Positions 47,460 through 58,330 of a DNA stretch of 64,000 nt are shown in pieces (positions within the stretch are counted from its first letter, which is position 1; every line of letters starts with the position of its first letter). The stretch lies in NCBI GenBank assembly GCA_013397795.1, contig VZTJ01000086.1, positions 565,626-629,625 on the forward strand, in the 5' to 3' direction. The translations under genes and the position numbers were made by a program. The notes below the pieces were generated by a model. That model worked only from the letters and a program-made list of their open reading frames with translations, was not told the origin of the DNA and did no database searches. The DNA comes from Orthonyx spaldingii (lineage: Eukaryota; Chordata; Aves; Passeriformes; Orthonychidae).

Positions 47460-47600
47460 ATTGTAGGTCTCATCTCGAGCTACTCATTAGCCACAAGGAC
47501 TGTGGCCTTTCAACCAGACTAATTACTGATTGCTCAAAGGATAGCACTTCCCACAGCTGCTAAACTTGCTGACACTGGGCCCTGGATGTCTTCTATTCTG
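47460..47600. repeat. Diverged partner of the segment at 48665-48775
   Basis: CTAATTACTGATTGCTCAAA, then CCACAGCTGCTAAACTTGCT and GACACTG, line up by eye with TTAATTATTGATTATGCAAA, CACAGTTGCTGAGCTTGTCA and GTGCTG 1.16 kb further on. Both are preceded by a TTAG/CC-type stretch and followed by a G-rich patch. This could be two copies of an old repeat or a local duplication. Confidence 0.4.
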
Positions 47601-48439
47601 GGAAGGGGGAGTGGAGTCTCCTAGTGTGAACTTGTGGAGCTGGTCAAAGCCACACTGGAGCAGAGATAAAGTCAAGGACAGCTGCAGCTTCTTGGCAATC
47701 GTTCAAAACGAGCCACGAGTCACTGACTTGGCTATTCTGGGACGAGCCGAAGAGCCAGAGCTGGGGAGAACGAATTCATAGCCTGCTCACACAGAAATGG
47801 ACTGCAGCAAGCCTGGACCTGAGCAACACCAGGCACGTTCGTCAGGGGCCTGATGGGAGACTGCAGAGCTCCCTCCCTGTCACCAGCGAGGAGCCACGGC
47901 TGCAGATCTGCCTGGGACTGATCTACCAGACCTCACAGGTCTTCAGCAGGGGAGAGCCACACAGGCTCCCCGAAAGTCACAGAGGGAAATCGCTGCTTAG
48001 AGGACTTTTCGACCCTTCAAGTCACCTGAAATTGGGTCAAAGCCATTGCCCAGGGCTGCCATGCCTGAGCACAACTGCTGCTGAAGCTTCTGGAGAACCC
48101 AGCAGAGGTTTCCCAAGTCGAAATTTATTGGGGACGGGCTGGATGAAACCTGTGACATTCTCCGAATCTGCAACCAGTGACCAGAGTAATCCTCTCAAAT
48201 CTTTGCCCGAGGCTGGAACCTGAATTGTTTACAAGCTGTATTTCCCAGCTTTTGGGTGGGAGCACTGGGGTGGGAGGCTCTGATGTGCCCCAACAAACAT
48301 CTGTTCCCTGCCTCCAGTAACCCCAGCCTTGCTGGGACTGACCTGACCCCTCCACACACCCCAGTGCAGGTCACCTCCAGAGCTGCAAGACTCAGATAGA
48401 CAATTAAGCTCTTTGGGAGCTCACCCAAAGGACACCAGG
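47601..48439. other. Gene-free stretch
   Basis: No gene or clear repeat is visible. Confidence 0.45.
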
Positions 48440-48790
48440 CCTTTTGAGGTCACTCACTGCATATGCTGGAAAGCAGATATGATCTCATTAGGCAAATATT
48501 TATGATCAATATTGTCCACTCTCCGGCAATGAACAACATCACTTGGAGCAAGAAGCTTTCCAGGGATGGATGTGGGTTAACAGAAGAGCCTGGGCTGAGC
48601 GTGAACCTCTGCTCACCTGGCTTGAAAACACCTACATTTATCCTAAATATTTTTTTCACGATTCACCAGGAGATTAATTAGCTGCTTGGAAACCCCAGAC
48701 ATTAATTATTGATTATGCAAAAGATTTGGTTCATCACAGTTGCTGAGCTTGTCAGTGCTGTGGGACAGGATGGTTGAGGACGTCAGGATG
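48440..48790. promoter_or_regulatory. Candidate homeodomain-site-rich regulatory block
   Basis: CTGCATATGCTGGAAAGC, GATCTCATTAGGCAAATATT, TATGATCAATATTGTCC, GGAGATTAATTAGCTGC and GACATTAATTATTGATTATG with GCAAAAGATTTGG lie in 350 bp of AT-rich DNA. The last part (about 48700-48730) packs three AT-core motifs together with an octamer-like ATGCAAA. It overlaps the diverged duplicate noted at 47460. Confidence 0.42.
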
Positions 48791-48989
48791 GAGGGGAAGT
48801 CTGGATGAGCCCTGGAGAGTGAGTGGATTTGCCACCGTTTGCCATGGTGGGGAAAGGTAGAACGGCTTCAAAACAGGAGCCAAGCGTGGCAGGAGAGCCC
48901 AGCTCAACCACAGCCTGCCCTGAGGGGCAGGGAACTGAGGCAGAGGACAGCGTGACCCGTTCGGGAAGCAGACCCAGGACCTGCCACAC

Positions 48990-49200
48990 CCTGGGGCGCC
49001 TGAGCTGGCGCTCGGGGCTGCTCCGCGGCGCGCGGAGGGGAGATATCCTCCATCGCCTCCCTCTCGCAGGGCCACGCCGGCTCCCCCGGCAGTGCCCGGG
49101 TGCCAGCAGGCCCCTCCTCGCCCCGGCTCCCCGGGCAGAGCGAGGCGCAGCCGCGGCGAGCGCGGGTGGCAGTGATAAACCTCCTGCAACGCCCGGCAAT
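48990..49200. promoter_or_regulatory. CpG-island-like segment
   Basis: GCGCTCGGGGCTGC, TCCGCGGCGCGCGG and GCAGCCGCGGCGAGCGCGG give dense CpG over about 200 bp. TTAATCTTGCGGAGCGGTGA then GTCAGAGTCACCC follows. It may be the left end of one island complex reaching to 50560. Confidence 0.45.
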
Positions 49201-49559
49201 TAATCTTGCGGAGCGGTGAGTCAGAGTCACCCGGAGCTTCCTCCCCTCACCCAGAACCAGCCACCGCCGTCTCCAGGAGCCTGCAGATGCCACCAGGTTG
49301 GGGAGAAGGATAATTTTTTTGTGCTGTGCCATCACTGAGAGGTGCTGGATCCCCCTCCGGATCTCTCCGCGGCACCCAAGGGAAACGAGACCCACTGATA
49401 CCCGCATGTGCCCGCCTATCTCTGCAGAGGAGTGGGGTGCTCTATTCCCAGCTTCTCTGGCCATCAGGAAGGCGAGAGGGAGATGCCATCCTCATGATAA
49501 AGCCCATCTAAAAAAGGTGTCAAAAGCCAGAGGGGTGGAGGAGGCGGGAAGGACTTAAA
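49201..49559. other. CpG-bearing sequence between islands
   Basis: No gene is seen. GGATAATTTTTTTGTGC at about 49307 and scattered CpGs fit a regulatory region, but frames are short and unsupported. Confidence 0.35.
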
Positions 49560-49830
49560 TAAAGCCCCCGGGAAGGAATGGATATATTTAACTGCCACCA
49601 AAAAAATGCCCCCGCACGTTTTCCCCTCGTGCCCCCACCCCCAAACCTGCGGTGCTCCCCAAACTTTCCCAGGCTTTCCTGGGGAAAAGCCTCTTCCCGC
49701 CTTGCCCTAGGCATGAATGCAGTTTGCAGTTTTAACAGCAGATGTCTCTCCTATTATGATTTATAAAAATGCTTAAAATAAATAATGCAAACATATTTAC
49801 AGGAATGAATTCCTGCTCCTGAGCGCGTTT
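49560..49830. promoter_or_regulatory. AT-rich candidate regulatory block
   Basis: GGATATATTTAACTGCC, CTCCTATTATGATTTATAAA, AATGCTTAAAATAAATAATG, CAAACATATTTACAGG and the palindrome GGAATGAATTCC occur directly before a CpG island. It is a strong candidate for a conserved element. Confidence 0.42.
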
Positions 49831-49854
49831 GTCACTCGGAGGCTCCCGAGCAGG

Positions 49855-50560
49855 AGCGCCTCGCCGCCTGAGTGCCTCCCGCACAGCCTCCCCGCCGCCC
49901 CCCCGCGCCCCTCCCGGCGCTGCGGCGGCTGCCAGGAGCCCAGGGCAGGGTGGCCAAATCCCAAATCCCCCCCTCCCGCCCCTCCCCAAACCCCAGGTCT
50001 GGGCCCACACCAGCGTTTCAATACCAATGTTGTATAATCAACGTGTTAAATATTTAAAATGGTCGCGCAGGAGAGCTGCCCGGCGGTGCCTGATTTCACA
50101 CATCCTGACAATTTCACGGACCTCTGGGCTTACGTTTCTTGGCAAATAATGAAAGGCGGCGGGAGCCCCCTTCCTCGAAGGGCGCGCTGGGGAGGTTTGC
50201 CCTGGCCGCAACTCCTTCAAACGCGATGCGACTTGTGCAGCGCCTCTCCCAGCTCCGCGCCCAGCCATGTCCAATGCTTTTAAGCGTGACCTTGGCGCGG
50301 GGCGGATGCGGCCGTCACGCCGCCGAGGTGACTCAAAGGCAGAGCGGGGGGCCGGGGAGGGGGGCACGGCCGGGGGCAGCTGCCGGAGCAACTTTTGCAC
50401 GGCCGCTGGTGCCCGCAGCCGCGCTCCTGGCGGCGCGGACAGCGCACACAAAGAGCCGGCGTACCTGCGGCGCTGCGAGCGGCCCCGGCACCGCTCCGCA
50501 CCCAGCCCGCCCGTTTCCATAGCGTCACAGCGCGGCGCTTCCCTCTCCCGAGGCCATCGG
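49855..50560. promoter_or_regulatory. CpG island complex with embedded AT-rich core
   Basis: CpG-dense arms (49855-49960 and 50150-50560) flank an AT-rich core. GC boxes and GAGGTGACTCAAAGG (AP-1-like) are present. Overlapping frames up to 160 codons on both strands are expected from such GC-rich sequence. No gene start is identified, so promoter activity is possible but unproven. Confidence 0.5.
50020..50160. promoter_or_regulatory. AT-rich core inside the CpG island
   Basis: GTATAATCAACGTGTTAAAT, ATTTAAAATGGTCGCGC, GATTTCACACATCCTGAC and GGCAAATAATGAAAGGC sit between GC-rich arms. Sharp composition changes on both sides suggest a constrained element. A 43-residue open stretch on the minus strand was considered and not accepted as an exon. 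Confidence 0.4.
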
Positions 50561-50740
50561 AGCAGGACCCGGCATCTTATCAGCGATCATCCTGCCACGC
50601 AGCGCTCCTCCGGGCCCTACCTGCCGGCAGCCAGTCTCGCTGGCAACGCAGGATAATATCTTTTCCCACCGGAGCCGTGCGATGGTTTCTTCCCGCTGCA
50701 ATTTTGTCTTGCTTCCAAAGCCTCTTGCATAACCGAGGTG
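50561..50740. promoter_or_regulatory. Candidate regulatory block
   Basis: GGCATCTTATCAGCGATCAT (GATA), AACGCAGGATAATATC, GCTGCAATTTTGTC and TTGCATAACCGAGG occur with many CpGs. It directly follows the CpG island. Confidence 0.38.
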
Positions 50741-51629
50741 CCGAGGAAGCAGAGCACAAAGCAGAGCAGCTGCGGAGCTCCACGAGCAGGGGATGGGGTG
50801 AGAGGCTGCCCCAGCTTGGAGGACACCCCGAGAGGCTCTGGTGCTTCGGTCCTGCCTAAGGAAGGGCGAGAGGAGGCAGCTTAAAGGACTGATATGTCTC
50901 CCTTTGGCCCTGATATGGGCCAAACCCCACTGGCACGCTGTGAAGCTGAGCCAGCAGGACAGGGAGGTGGAGGGCAGGATTTTCTCCCCAGTGAGCCAGA
51001 TCCTGCCTGGATGAGAGCCCCATGGGATCCCAGAACCACACCCTCACAAAACAGGCACAGAATTTGGGCTGGAAAGCCTGCTCCAGGAGGAGTGGGGGTG
51101 TTTGTGGCCTCCTGAGGGGGTGGTTTGTTCCAGTTCCTTGCCTTCTTGCAGGTTGCCTCGGCAAGGAGCAGGAGCACAGGGCATGCAGAGGCAGGAGGCG
51201 TCTGTGCTGCAACCTCTGTCACGGTGGAGAGACATTCCAGGCAGCACAAGCAGGAAAATCATGAACTGAATACTCTGACATTTTCCCAGTGAGGGTCTTG
51301 TGTCCTTCCCCACCTCAGCCAGAGCCACAGGCAGTGCTGCACGTCCCACCCACCCTGCCTCGCTTCCCAGCTCCAGAGCTGGATCCGTGGGCAAAGCTGG
51401 ATCCTGACATAAGCAGGTCGAGCCCCCGGGGACCCAGGTGGCCACGCTGCACAGCCCAGCAGGACCATAGCAGCACACACAACAAAGGTTTCCCAGCACT
51501 CTGCATCCGCTGGGTGATGATGTAGGAAGGGCAGATCCCGATAACAGATCCATCCACGACTTCCCAGGCAGGCTGAAATTGTTCACACTAATAGTTCATC
51601 ACCAAAATCTCTGATTTCTCTGATTATTT
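50741..51629. other. Gene-free stretch
   Basis: No gene supported. A 180-codon minus frame (51044-51586) has no domain. Confidence 0.45.
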
Positions 51630-51920
51630 CCCTCTGATGACCAGCAGTAGGACCTGGGGGAATGGCTGGAGCTGTGTCAGGAGACAGTTGGGTTGGGTAT
51701 TTGGAAAAGGTTCTTGTCGCAAAGGGTGGTCAGGCACTGAACAGGCTTCCCAAGGAAGTGGTCATGGCCACAAGGCTGACAGAGTTCAGGACATGCTTGG
51801 TCAATGCTCTCAGACAAAGGATGGGATTGTTGGGGTATCCTGTGCACTGCCAGGAGTTGGACTTGATGATTCTTATGGATCCTTTCCAGTTTAGGGTATT
51901 CCATGATTCTATGATTTACG
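51630..51920 (+). mobile_element. CR1 retroposon fragment (3' end)
   Basis: The plus-strand copy reads GGGTATTTGGAAAAGGTTCT, AAAGGGTGGTCAGGCACTGA, ACAGGCTTCCCAAGGAAGTG, GGAGTTGGACTTGATGATTC and GGGTATTCCATGATTCTATG. Its 3' end keeps one and a half tail octamers. It is about 290 bp and 5'-truncated. Confidence 0.9.
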
Positions 51921-54619
51921 AATTTGGGCTCCACCTGAAAGGACAAGGAGCATCTGTTACCTTGGGATAAGCAAAGTGTTTATTTTTGATTTCTCTGGTA
52001 TTAGAGGAACTTTGCAACTTTTCACTTGCCATCTAGAAAAGTCATTTATATCAGTAGAGGATAAAACCAAGGGCCTCCTGCTGTTCGAAGCAACACGTTT
52101 TTGTTTCAGAAAGAATATCTAGAACAGTTCATTTTGGGTTGACCCAAAGTTATTTCTTTCCCCTGGGTTTTTGATTTAACAGCCCAAACAATAAAACCCC
52201 ACTCATTCTCCCAGCCCAAGGATACTTTTTGCCACACATCAACTGCCTGCTTAAAATTTTCCATGCTTTGTGGCTGAGTCAGACTACATTTTTCTCTCCA
52301 AAATTTAAGCAAAAACTCATTTCTGAGAAGAGAGCTTTGCCCTCCAAGCAGGACCATGAAGCTTTCCCACTGCCTTGCCTGGAATCGGGAATGCGATGGC
52401 TGTGCTGGGCCTTGCTCCCTTTCCCGAGGAGCTGCACATGCATTTGGGGGAATTATCAGCCTCTGGGAATGGTTGTTTGCAGAGTAGTTTGCAGCCTGGC
52501 AATGCCACAGAATATGCTCAGCCTCTGGAAAACAGGGATCTTGCAGGGAGCAGAGGGCAGCCAAGAGGATGGACATGGTGGAGCATCCCTGTGCCCAGCA
52601 GCTGATGCCCAGGGAAAGGACACAGCCAGGGCCTGTAGGGATGAGACGCTCCCAGCCCTGGAGATGTCACTCAAGGATTTTGCAAGATGGAGGTGGCATG
52701 TTTGTGTTTTCTCTTCTTTCTGGCTTTTTTTTTTTTTTTCCCTAATCTCTCTCTGCCAGGTTTGAAAGCTGCGTCTGGAGGACAGTTCAAACCCTAGTGT
52801 GAACTCACCTGCTTCACACCTCACCCATGCGGGTACAGCCTCCTGCATCCCACCTGGGGGCAAAGAGAGGTGATGATGACACGGATGCTGCAGAGAGAAC
52901 GGCTTCCTGCAGGACCTGACACCATCAGAAGGGTTTCATTTCCCAGCAGAGCTCCAGAGGCAGGTGGAGAAGGAGCCAGGGGACACCCGATGGCTCACCG
53001 AGACCAAACGAATCCCCAGGACCCTGAAGGAGGAACAGGACAAGGCTGACAAACTCAAGAGTGCTCATGTCCCAGTGTGGCCGTGTTTCCTGAGCCATAT
53101 TCCCAAATTGTCCCACGTGCCTTGGGTGGTACCCGCCCAGGAGCACCTGGGCACCGGGCAAGGTGGCAGCCCTGTGCCTGCCCTTCAGGAGGGCTGCAGA
53201 GGGAAAGCCCCGGGGCAGGTCCCCAGCTTCCTGCAGCTGCTGCTGGGCTGCAGCCGTGTGTGCTGGGCAGCACAGACACGTCCACCCCGGCCTGTGCCCA
53301 CAGCACTCGCCTCACTGGGATGGGACAGGCTGTGACCTGATTGTGGGAGGAGCAGAAGGCAGCAAATGCACCAGCCCAGGTTGTGCTGGGTGTCATCTCA
53401 GCTCTGCTCGGCTCAGACACGACTCAGGACAACCAGCAACTCCTCTGAGACAGCTGGAGCAGCAGAGACATGGCAAGTGAGGTCCATTTCCCTCTTTTCC
53501 CTGCTGTCCTGGAGCTCTGACACTGCCAGAAAAGAAAAGATGCCCAAAAACTGTGACTAGAATATGAATGTGATGTTCAGGCTGTGGCAGTGGCTGTAAC
53601 CCAGCTTGAACTCCCCAGTCACAGAGGTCCATCCTGAGCTGCAGGCAGCAGGGACGAGGCCAGCCCAGCTGAAGAACCCTCCCTCCAGCCCCAGCTCTTC
53701 TGTTGGTGCCTGCCTGGACCCCTTTGCTTGCCCACGGAGCTCTCCTGCCTGCCTGTGCCACAGCCCGCAGTCCTTGGCATCCCCATGGCACAGCAGAGGT
53801 TGCTGGCAGTGTCTGAGCAGATGCTGAGGACAGGGAGTAACCCACATGTGGTCCTGCCTGGGAAAGATCCAGGCCACTGGGTTTGGTCACGATGGAGAGC
53901 AGAGTCAGGGATGTGGATGTGAGAAACCCACCAGCTCTGGGCACAGGGGCTGCACCACCAGGCAGTGAGGGGCTGCCAGGGCTGGACACCCCTGCCTGAG
54001 CGCTGTGTTCAGTGGGGCCTCACCAGCCCCCAGCTCCTTGGCTCTGAAAAGGGCCAGAAACCTCAGAAAAGGCTTCTGCACACCACATGCAGAGGAGCAG
54101 GACTGCCTGGCCCTCCCTTTCCATGGGCATTACCCCTCCTCACTCACCCAGCTCCAGCCCCACAGAGCCCAGCTGAAGGGTTGCCTCTGGTTTTCCAATC
54201 TCAACACACCAGAGCTGAGGTTTGGGATGAGGCAGAAGGGTCACGTTGGACTGACAGCATTGATGGTGCAAGACTGAGGTCCCCAGGGTGCAGCATCCAT
54301 GTGCAGCGCCCATGTGTGAGCCAGACCTGGCTGGTGGGGACTGTTCCTGTTCCAGTCACATTTTGGGGGGCACCTTGCCCCACTTTGGAGACGGCTGGCC
54401 TGGGACTTGTCCGCGGCTGGCAGGACACTCCAAGGTTCTGTGGGCAGCAGAGGCTTTGCCTGGGCCTAGAAGGTGCCTATTGCTGGGCTGGGAGAAGGGC
54501 CTGAGCAGGGCTTTGCTCTCCGGGCTGGGCAAGCCAGCAGCTGTGAGGGAAAGAGGGAAGAGGAGAAAGCAAGGCTGCTGCAGATCTGCTCGACCATGGC
54601 TGTGGCAGCACCGGGATCT
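51921..54619. other. Gene-free stretch
   Basis: AT-richer to about 52340, then GC-rich. There is a T16 run at about 52725. No supported gene; frames up to 198 codons overlap opposite frames. Confidence 0.45.
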
Positions 54620-54800
54620 GTGTTAAGAACTGGCTTCCCCAAGTTTAGGAGGCTGAGAGATGCGTGGAATAAATTACTTGTGACACTGACTCCTACACTT
54701 CCAGACTCACGCGGGATTTAGCCACCAGACTCCCAGTTAAGTCAGCGCCAGTTATTAAGGTCAGGAGAAGTCGGGTGGCTAAATCCTATCTGGGGCTGCG
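54620..54800. promoter_or_regulatory. Candidate regulatory block
   Basis: GGAATAAATTACTTGTGAC, TCACGCGGGATTTAGCC, CCAGTTAAGTCAGCGCC and AGTTATTAAGGTCAGG lie close together, with AAACAAATTAGCCATTGTTG at about 54915. Confidence 0.33.
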
Positions 54801-54958
54801 GCACAGGGCTGTGCCAGTCTGTGGAGGCATCCTGGGGCTCCGGGGGGCTGGCACCGCTCCCCAACACCCAGAGCAGCCTGGGAGTGCTCCCGGCACAGCC
54901 TGGAAGTCAAATAAACAAATTAGCCATTGTTGCATCCAGCTCCTTCATGGGGATATTC

Positions 54959-54995
54959 GAGGAGAGGAGAGGAGAGGAGAGGAGAGGAGAGGAGA
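54959..54995. repeat. (GGAGA)n microsatellite at the gap edge
   Basis: Seven GGAGA units run directly into the N gap, so the true array is probably longer. The GA/CT strand asymmetry can form triplex or slipped DNA and often breaks assemblies. Confidence 0.95.
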
Positions 54996-55199
54996 NNNNN
55001 NNNNNNNNNNNNNNNNNNNNNNNNNNNNNNNNNNNNNNNNNNNNNNNNNNNNNNNNNNNNNNNNNNNNNNNNNNNNNNNNNNNNNNNNNNNNNNNNNNNN
55101 NNNNNNNNNNNNNNNNNNNNNNNNNNNNNNNNNNNNNNNNNNNNNNNNNNNNNNNNNNNNNNNNNNNNNNNNNNNNNNNNNNNNNNNNNNNNNNNNNNN
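54996..55199. other. Assembly gap (204 N)
   Basis: This is an unbroken run of N. All open frames that cross it are artefacts of translating N. Confidence 0.99.
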
Positions 55200-55279
55200 C
55201 TGATCCAGGAACAGCCTGGTTTGTTTTGCTGCTGGTTTCTGAGTGGTTTCACTTACCTCTTTCCTCCTCCACTACCTGA

Positions 55280-55560
55280 GGTTTCAAATGCTCTGGGGAG
55301 ATGTCTCCATTAACCACAGTTTTCTTTGGCAGTTATATTTCATTATAGTCTCTATTCCTGCTAATCTTTCCCAGCTTTTGTTGTTGTTATTTTTATTATG
55401 ATGATTTTCACAAACCCTTTGTTTCCAGCTATAGTTAACCTGGCCGTGTCCCTTTAAATACCACAGCCTGGGCAGAATAGGGGATCAGTCCTTTGACAGG
55501 AGCTAAAGTCCTGTTTGATCTGGATTAGATGCTGATTTTGCTTACCAGACTAAAGACCGA
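55280..55560. promoter_or_regulatory. Candidate regulatory block
   Basis: CCATTAACCACAG (RUNX-like), AGTTATATTTCATTATAGTC, TTATTTTTATTATGATGATT, AGCTATAGTTAACC and CTGGATTAGATGCTG occur in 280 bp of AT-rich DNA beside the gap. Confidence 0.38.
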
Positions 55561-58049
55561 GGGGGACCACGCAGTGCCTGTGTTTGCACAAACCTGCCCG
55601 GTCGCATTCCTCTTCCTGCCCGTGTCCAGCCCAAGGGGTGAGCGCGGGGCTGTGCACACAGCTCGAAACCCAGGCGGATAAGCGGTCGCAGCGTCTGGAG
55701 ACAGAAGAAAATGGAGCTGTGGGGACGGGGGCGGCAGCTCTGCCCTGTGCTGGGGAGGTGCCCGGGGTGCAGAGTGTCCCCAGGGTGGGAGCAGGCCAGC
55801 AGCCGGCACTGGGATGGCTGTGGGCATCCCACAGCCCTTGGCACAGCTTGCTCTGGAGGCCCAGCTCTGCCCTGCTGCCTGTCTTGCCTCTTGGGGCTTA
55901 AATGTGGGTCCCTGCTGGCCCATCTCATGGGGGGGCTGGTAGGATGTGGGAGCACCCAGACCTCCACCATTCCCCCCACCCAACAGATTGCGTTTTCTCC
56001 AAGGATTCCCATCTCTGCTCTGTCCCTTTCCCACCCCCACTTCCTGCCTCTTCTCCTGCCCTTTTCTCTTGCTCCTCTGCCTGAAGGAAAAGTGTTCTCT
56101 CTTTCCCTGTGCACTCCCCGTGCCCTCATGTCTTGCCCTGCCCTGGCCCCTTCCCCCAGATCGGCTCCCAGGAGCGGCTCTGCCTCCTCGGCTGCCCTGC
56201 AGCATCAGCTCCTGCCATGCTCCTGCTTCTTCTGGAAGGCACCACGGCCAAACCCTGCTCTAGCAGAGGTGATGCGGCCACCAGCCAGCTCAGGCTGCCC
56301 CTGGGCTGGAGCTGGGGGGGCAGGGAGCCCCCATCACACACACACACTTGCAGCAAAGCCAATTTATACCTCCCCCTGCAGCTGTCTCGATGGAGAAATG
56401 TCAGGGCTCACGGCAAGGCAGCGAACCGTGCTGCTGGTGGGAGCCCTCCCAGCCTGGCAGAGGCAGGAGCTGGGGCTCAGTGCAAGCACCCCATCCTTTG
56501 ACACAGCGAGTGGGACACAGGTGGGATCTGCCCCAGGCTGGTTTCACCCCACCCGCTCCAGGTGAAAAGCACCAGGAAAAACCTGGAGCGAGGAGAGAGG
56601 AGAAAGTCTTCTCTTGCTCAGGAGTCAGAGTCTTGCTGGGGGAGCATCTCTCACCTGGCTGGTGCCCAGGTCTCCTGGCAGTGTCCACGATGCCAAGGTG
56701 GAAGGATGCCAGTGGCAGTGATGCCACCAGCACAGGAGCACCCAGAGGGCGACAGGGCACAGCTGGGAGGTGCTGAGCTGTGCCACCCCTGCTCACTGCT
56801 GGGGTCCAGCTCTGCCAGAGAGAGGTGCAGGACCTGCAAGGTCTTCAGGGGCATCAATCTCCTGCCTAGAGCACTCCCAGAGCTGGAAAATGAACTCTGC
56901 TGGAGGTGGGGAGGGTCATGGCTGTGCCACTGCTGGAGGTAGCGCTGCCCACAGCAGATGGAGCTTTAGGAAGCACAGGGCCAGCACGTGAGGTAAAATG
57001 CAGAAATTAATGACTGTAAAGGTCAAACAGGATGTACCGATGGAGGCATCGGCCCTTGGCTCCCAGGGGTGGGCTCGGGTGACTCTGCTGCAGTCCCAGC
57101 CTGCAAGGACAGAAGGCAGGGGGCACTGGCATCACCCCCTGCCCACTCCCAAGCCCCCCAAGACAAGAGGGCGACACCTCAATGGCAAGGACAGGTGAGG
57201 AGATGGATAAAGCCAGGGTCGCCCAGGGCTCTGCCAGGGGAAAATGTTGCTGTGATCTGGCACGTGCAGGGATGAGAGGGGAAGGTTGTCCTGCTGTTGT
57301 CTTCTTGTCCACAGGGAATCCTCACTGCAGGGGGGGGCCTTGTGGAACACCCTGGTCACCGTTCCTCTTCGACCAGAAATAGGAGAACAGGCAAAGCCAG
57401 AAAGCAGGTGGGACCAGATGGACCAAGTTAATGATTTGGGAGGTCTCATCCATGCCTGCCCTGTTCCTGCACCCTTCCTGGGTTTAGTATAACCTGCCCT
57501 AATCACTCGTTGGCTCATGGGTTTGCCAACAAGACACAGACCAGCAGCTCCTCCACCCCCAACAGGCCTGCCCCAGGCTTGCTTGGGCTCAGGGAGAGGA
57601 GCTGCAGGAGAAGTCAGCCCAAGGTTCTCAGAGGCAAGGCAGGAGAGGGCAAGGCATCCTTCATCCTCCAGCCCTGGATCAGAGCTGCAAGGAGGGCTGC
57701 AGGACTGGCTGAGGGGACAAGGACAGAGCAGCCTGGTCCTGTGTTCCCAGTACCCGTGGTACCACCTGGACACCTCCACCAGCACTAGATCCACTCACAG
57801 CATTTTGGTGGGGGGAGACACAGCTCCCCAGACCGATGCTTCACCAGGGCTGTCAGCACCAGTGGCTGGCCAAAAGCGAGGCAGGCTGCAGGCTGCAAGC
57901 GCCCAGCTCGGACTGGTGGTACCTGTCACCTCTGCTAAGCCCCTGCTCAGCCGCTGTCAGCCACCCATCGTCACCCAGGGGCTGAAGGCCCACGCCACGC
58001 CAGCCGCTGCCTCCCCTGCCCGCTAACACCGCGTCTTGCACTGAGTAGC
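55561..58049. other. Gene-free GC-rich stretch
   Basis: No supported gene. A short (CA)n run lies at 56337-56348. Frames up to 284 codons (55711-56565 plus) overlap a 226-codon opposite frame and show no domain. Confidence 0.45.
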
Positions 58050-58330
58050 CTCCTTCTGCTGTCACAGGCCGACCTATTTCTCACAAATCCTGACTGCTCT
58101 GGCCTTAAAACATCTTGACGCAGTGCTGAAACCGGCCTTGGCACAGCAGCCAGCCCCCGATTAAGCGGGAGCTGCCGTGGCTTGGCGTGGGCTTTGCAGC
58201 GAGCAGACGCCGGCTGGGAGAGCAGAGCGGATCGGGGAGCACCGACGTGCTCATCAGGAGTAATCAGGCATTGATTGTGATCAAAAAGAAGAACACCATG
58301 GCTCCACCAGGCTACACGGTCCCTGCTGCC
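58050..58330. promoter_or_regulatory. Candidate regulatory block
   Basis: GGCCGACCTATTTCTCAC, ACATCTTGACGCAGTGC, GAAACCGGCC, CCCCGATTAAGCGGGAGC, GAGTAATCAGGCATTGATTG and GTGATCAAAAAG (TCF/LEF-like) are found here. CpGs are kept throughout. Confidence 0.38.

Noticed and set aside
50038..50175. Minus-strand stretch FHYLPRNVSPEVREIVRM as a possible exon
   Set aside because: It reads more protein-like than average, but there is no supported splice pair and it sits in an AT-rich core that looks non-coding.
54775..55313. Open frames with runs of unknown residues
   Set aside because: They translate the 204-base N gap and have no meaning.
55711..56565. 284-codon plus-strand open frame
   Set aside because: A 226-codon frame occupies the opposite strand, and there is no family resemblance or splice context.
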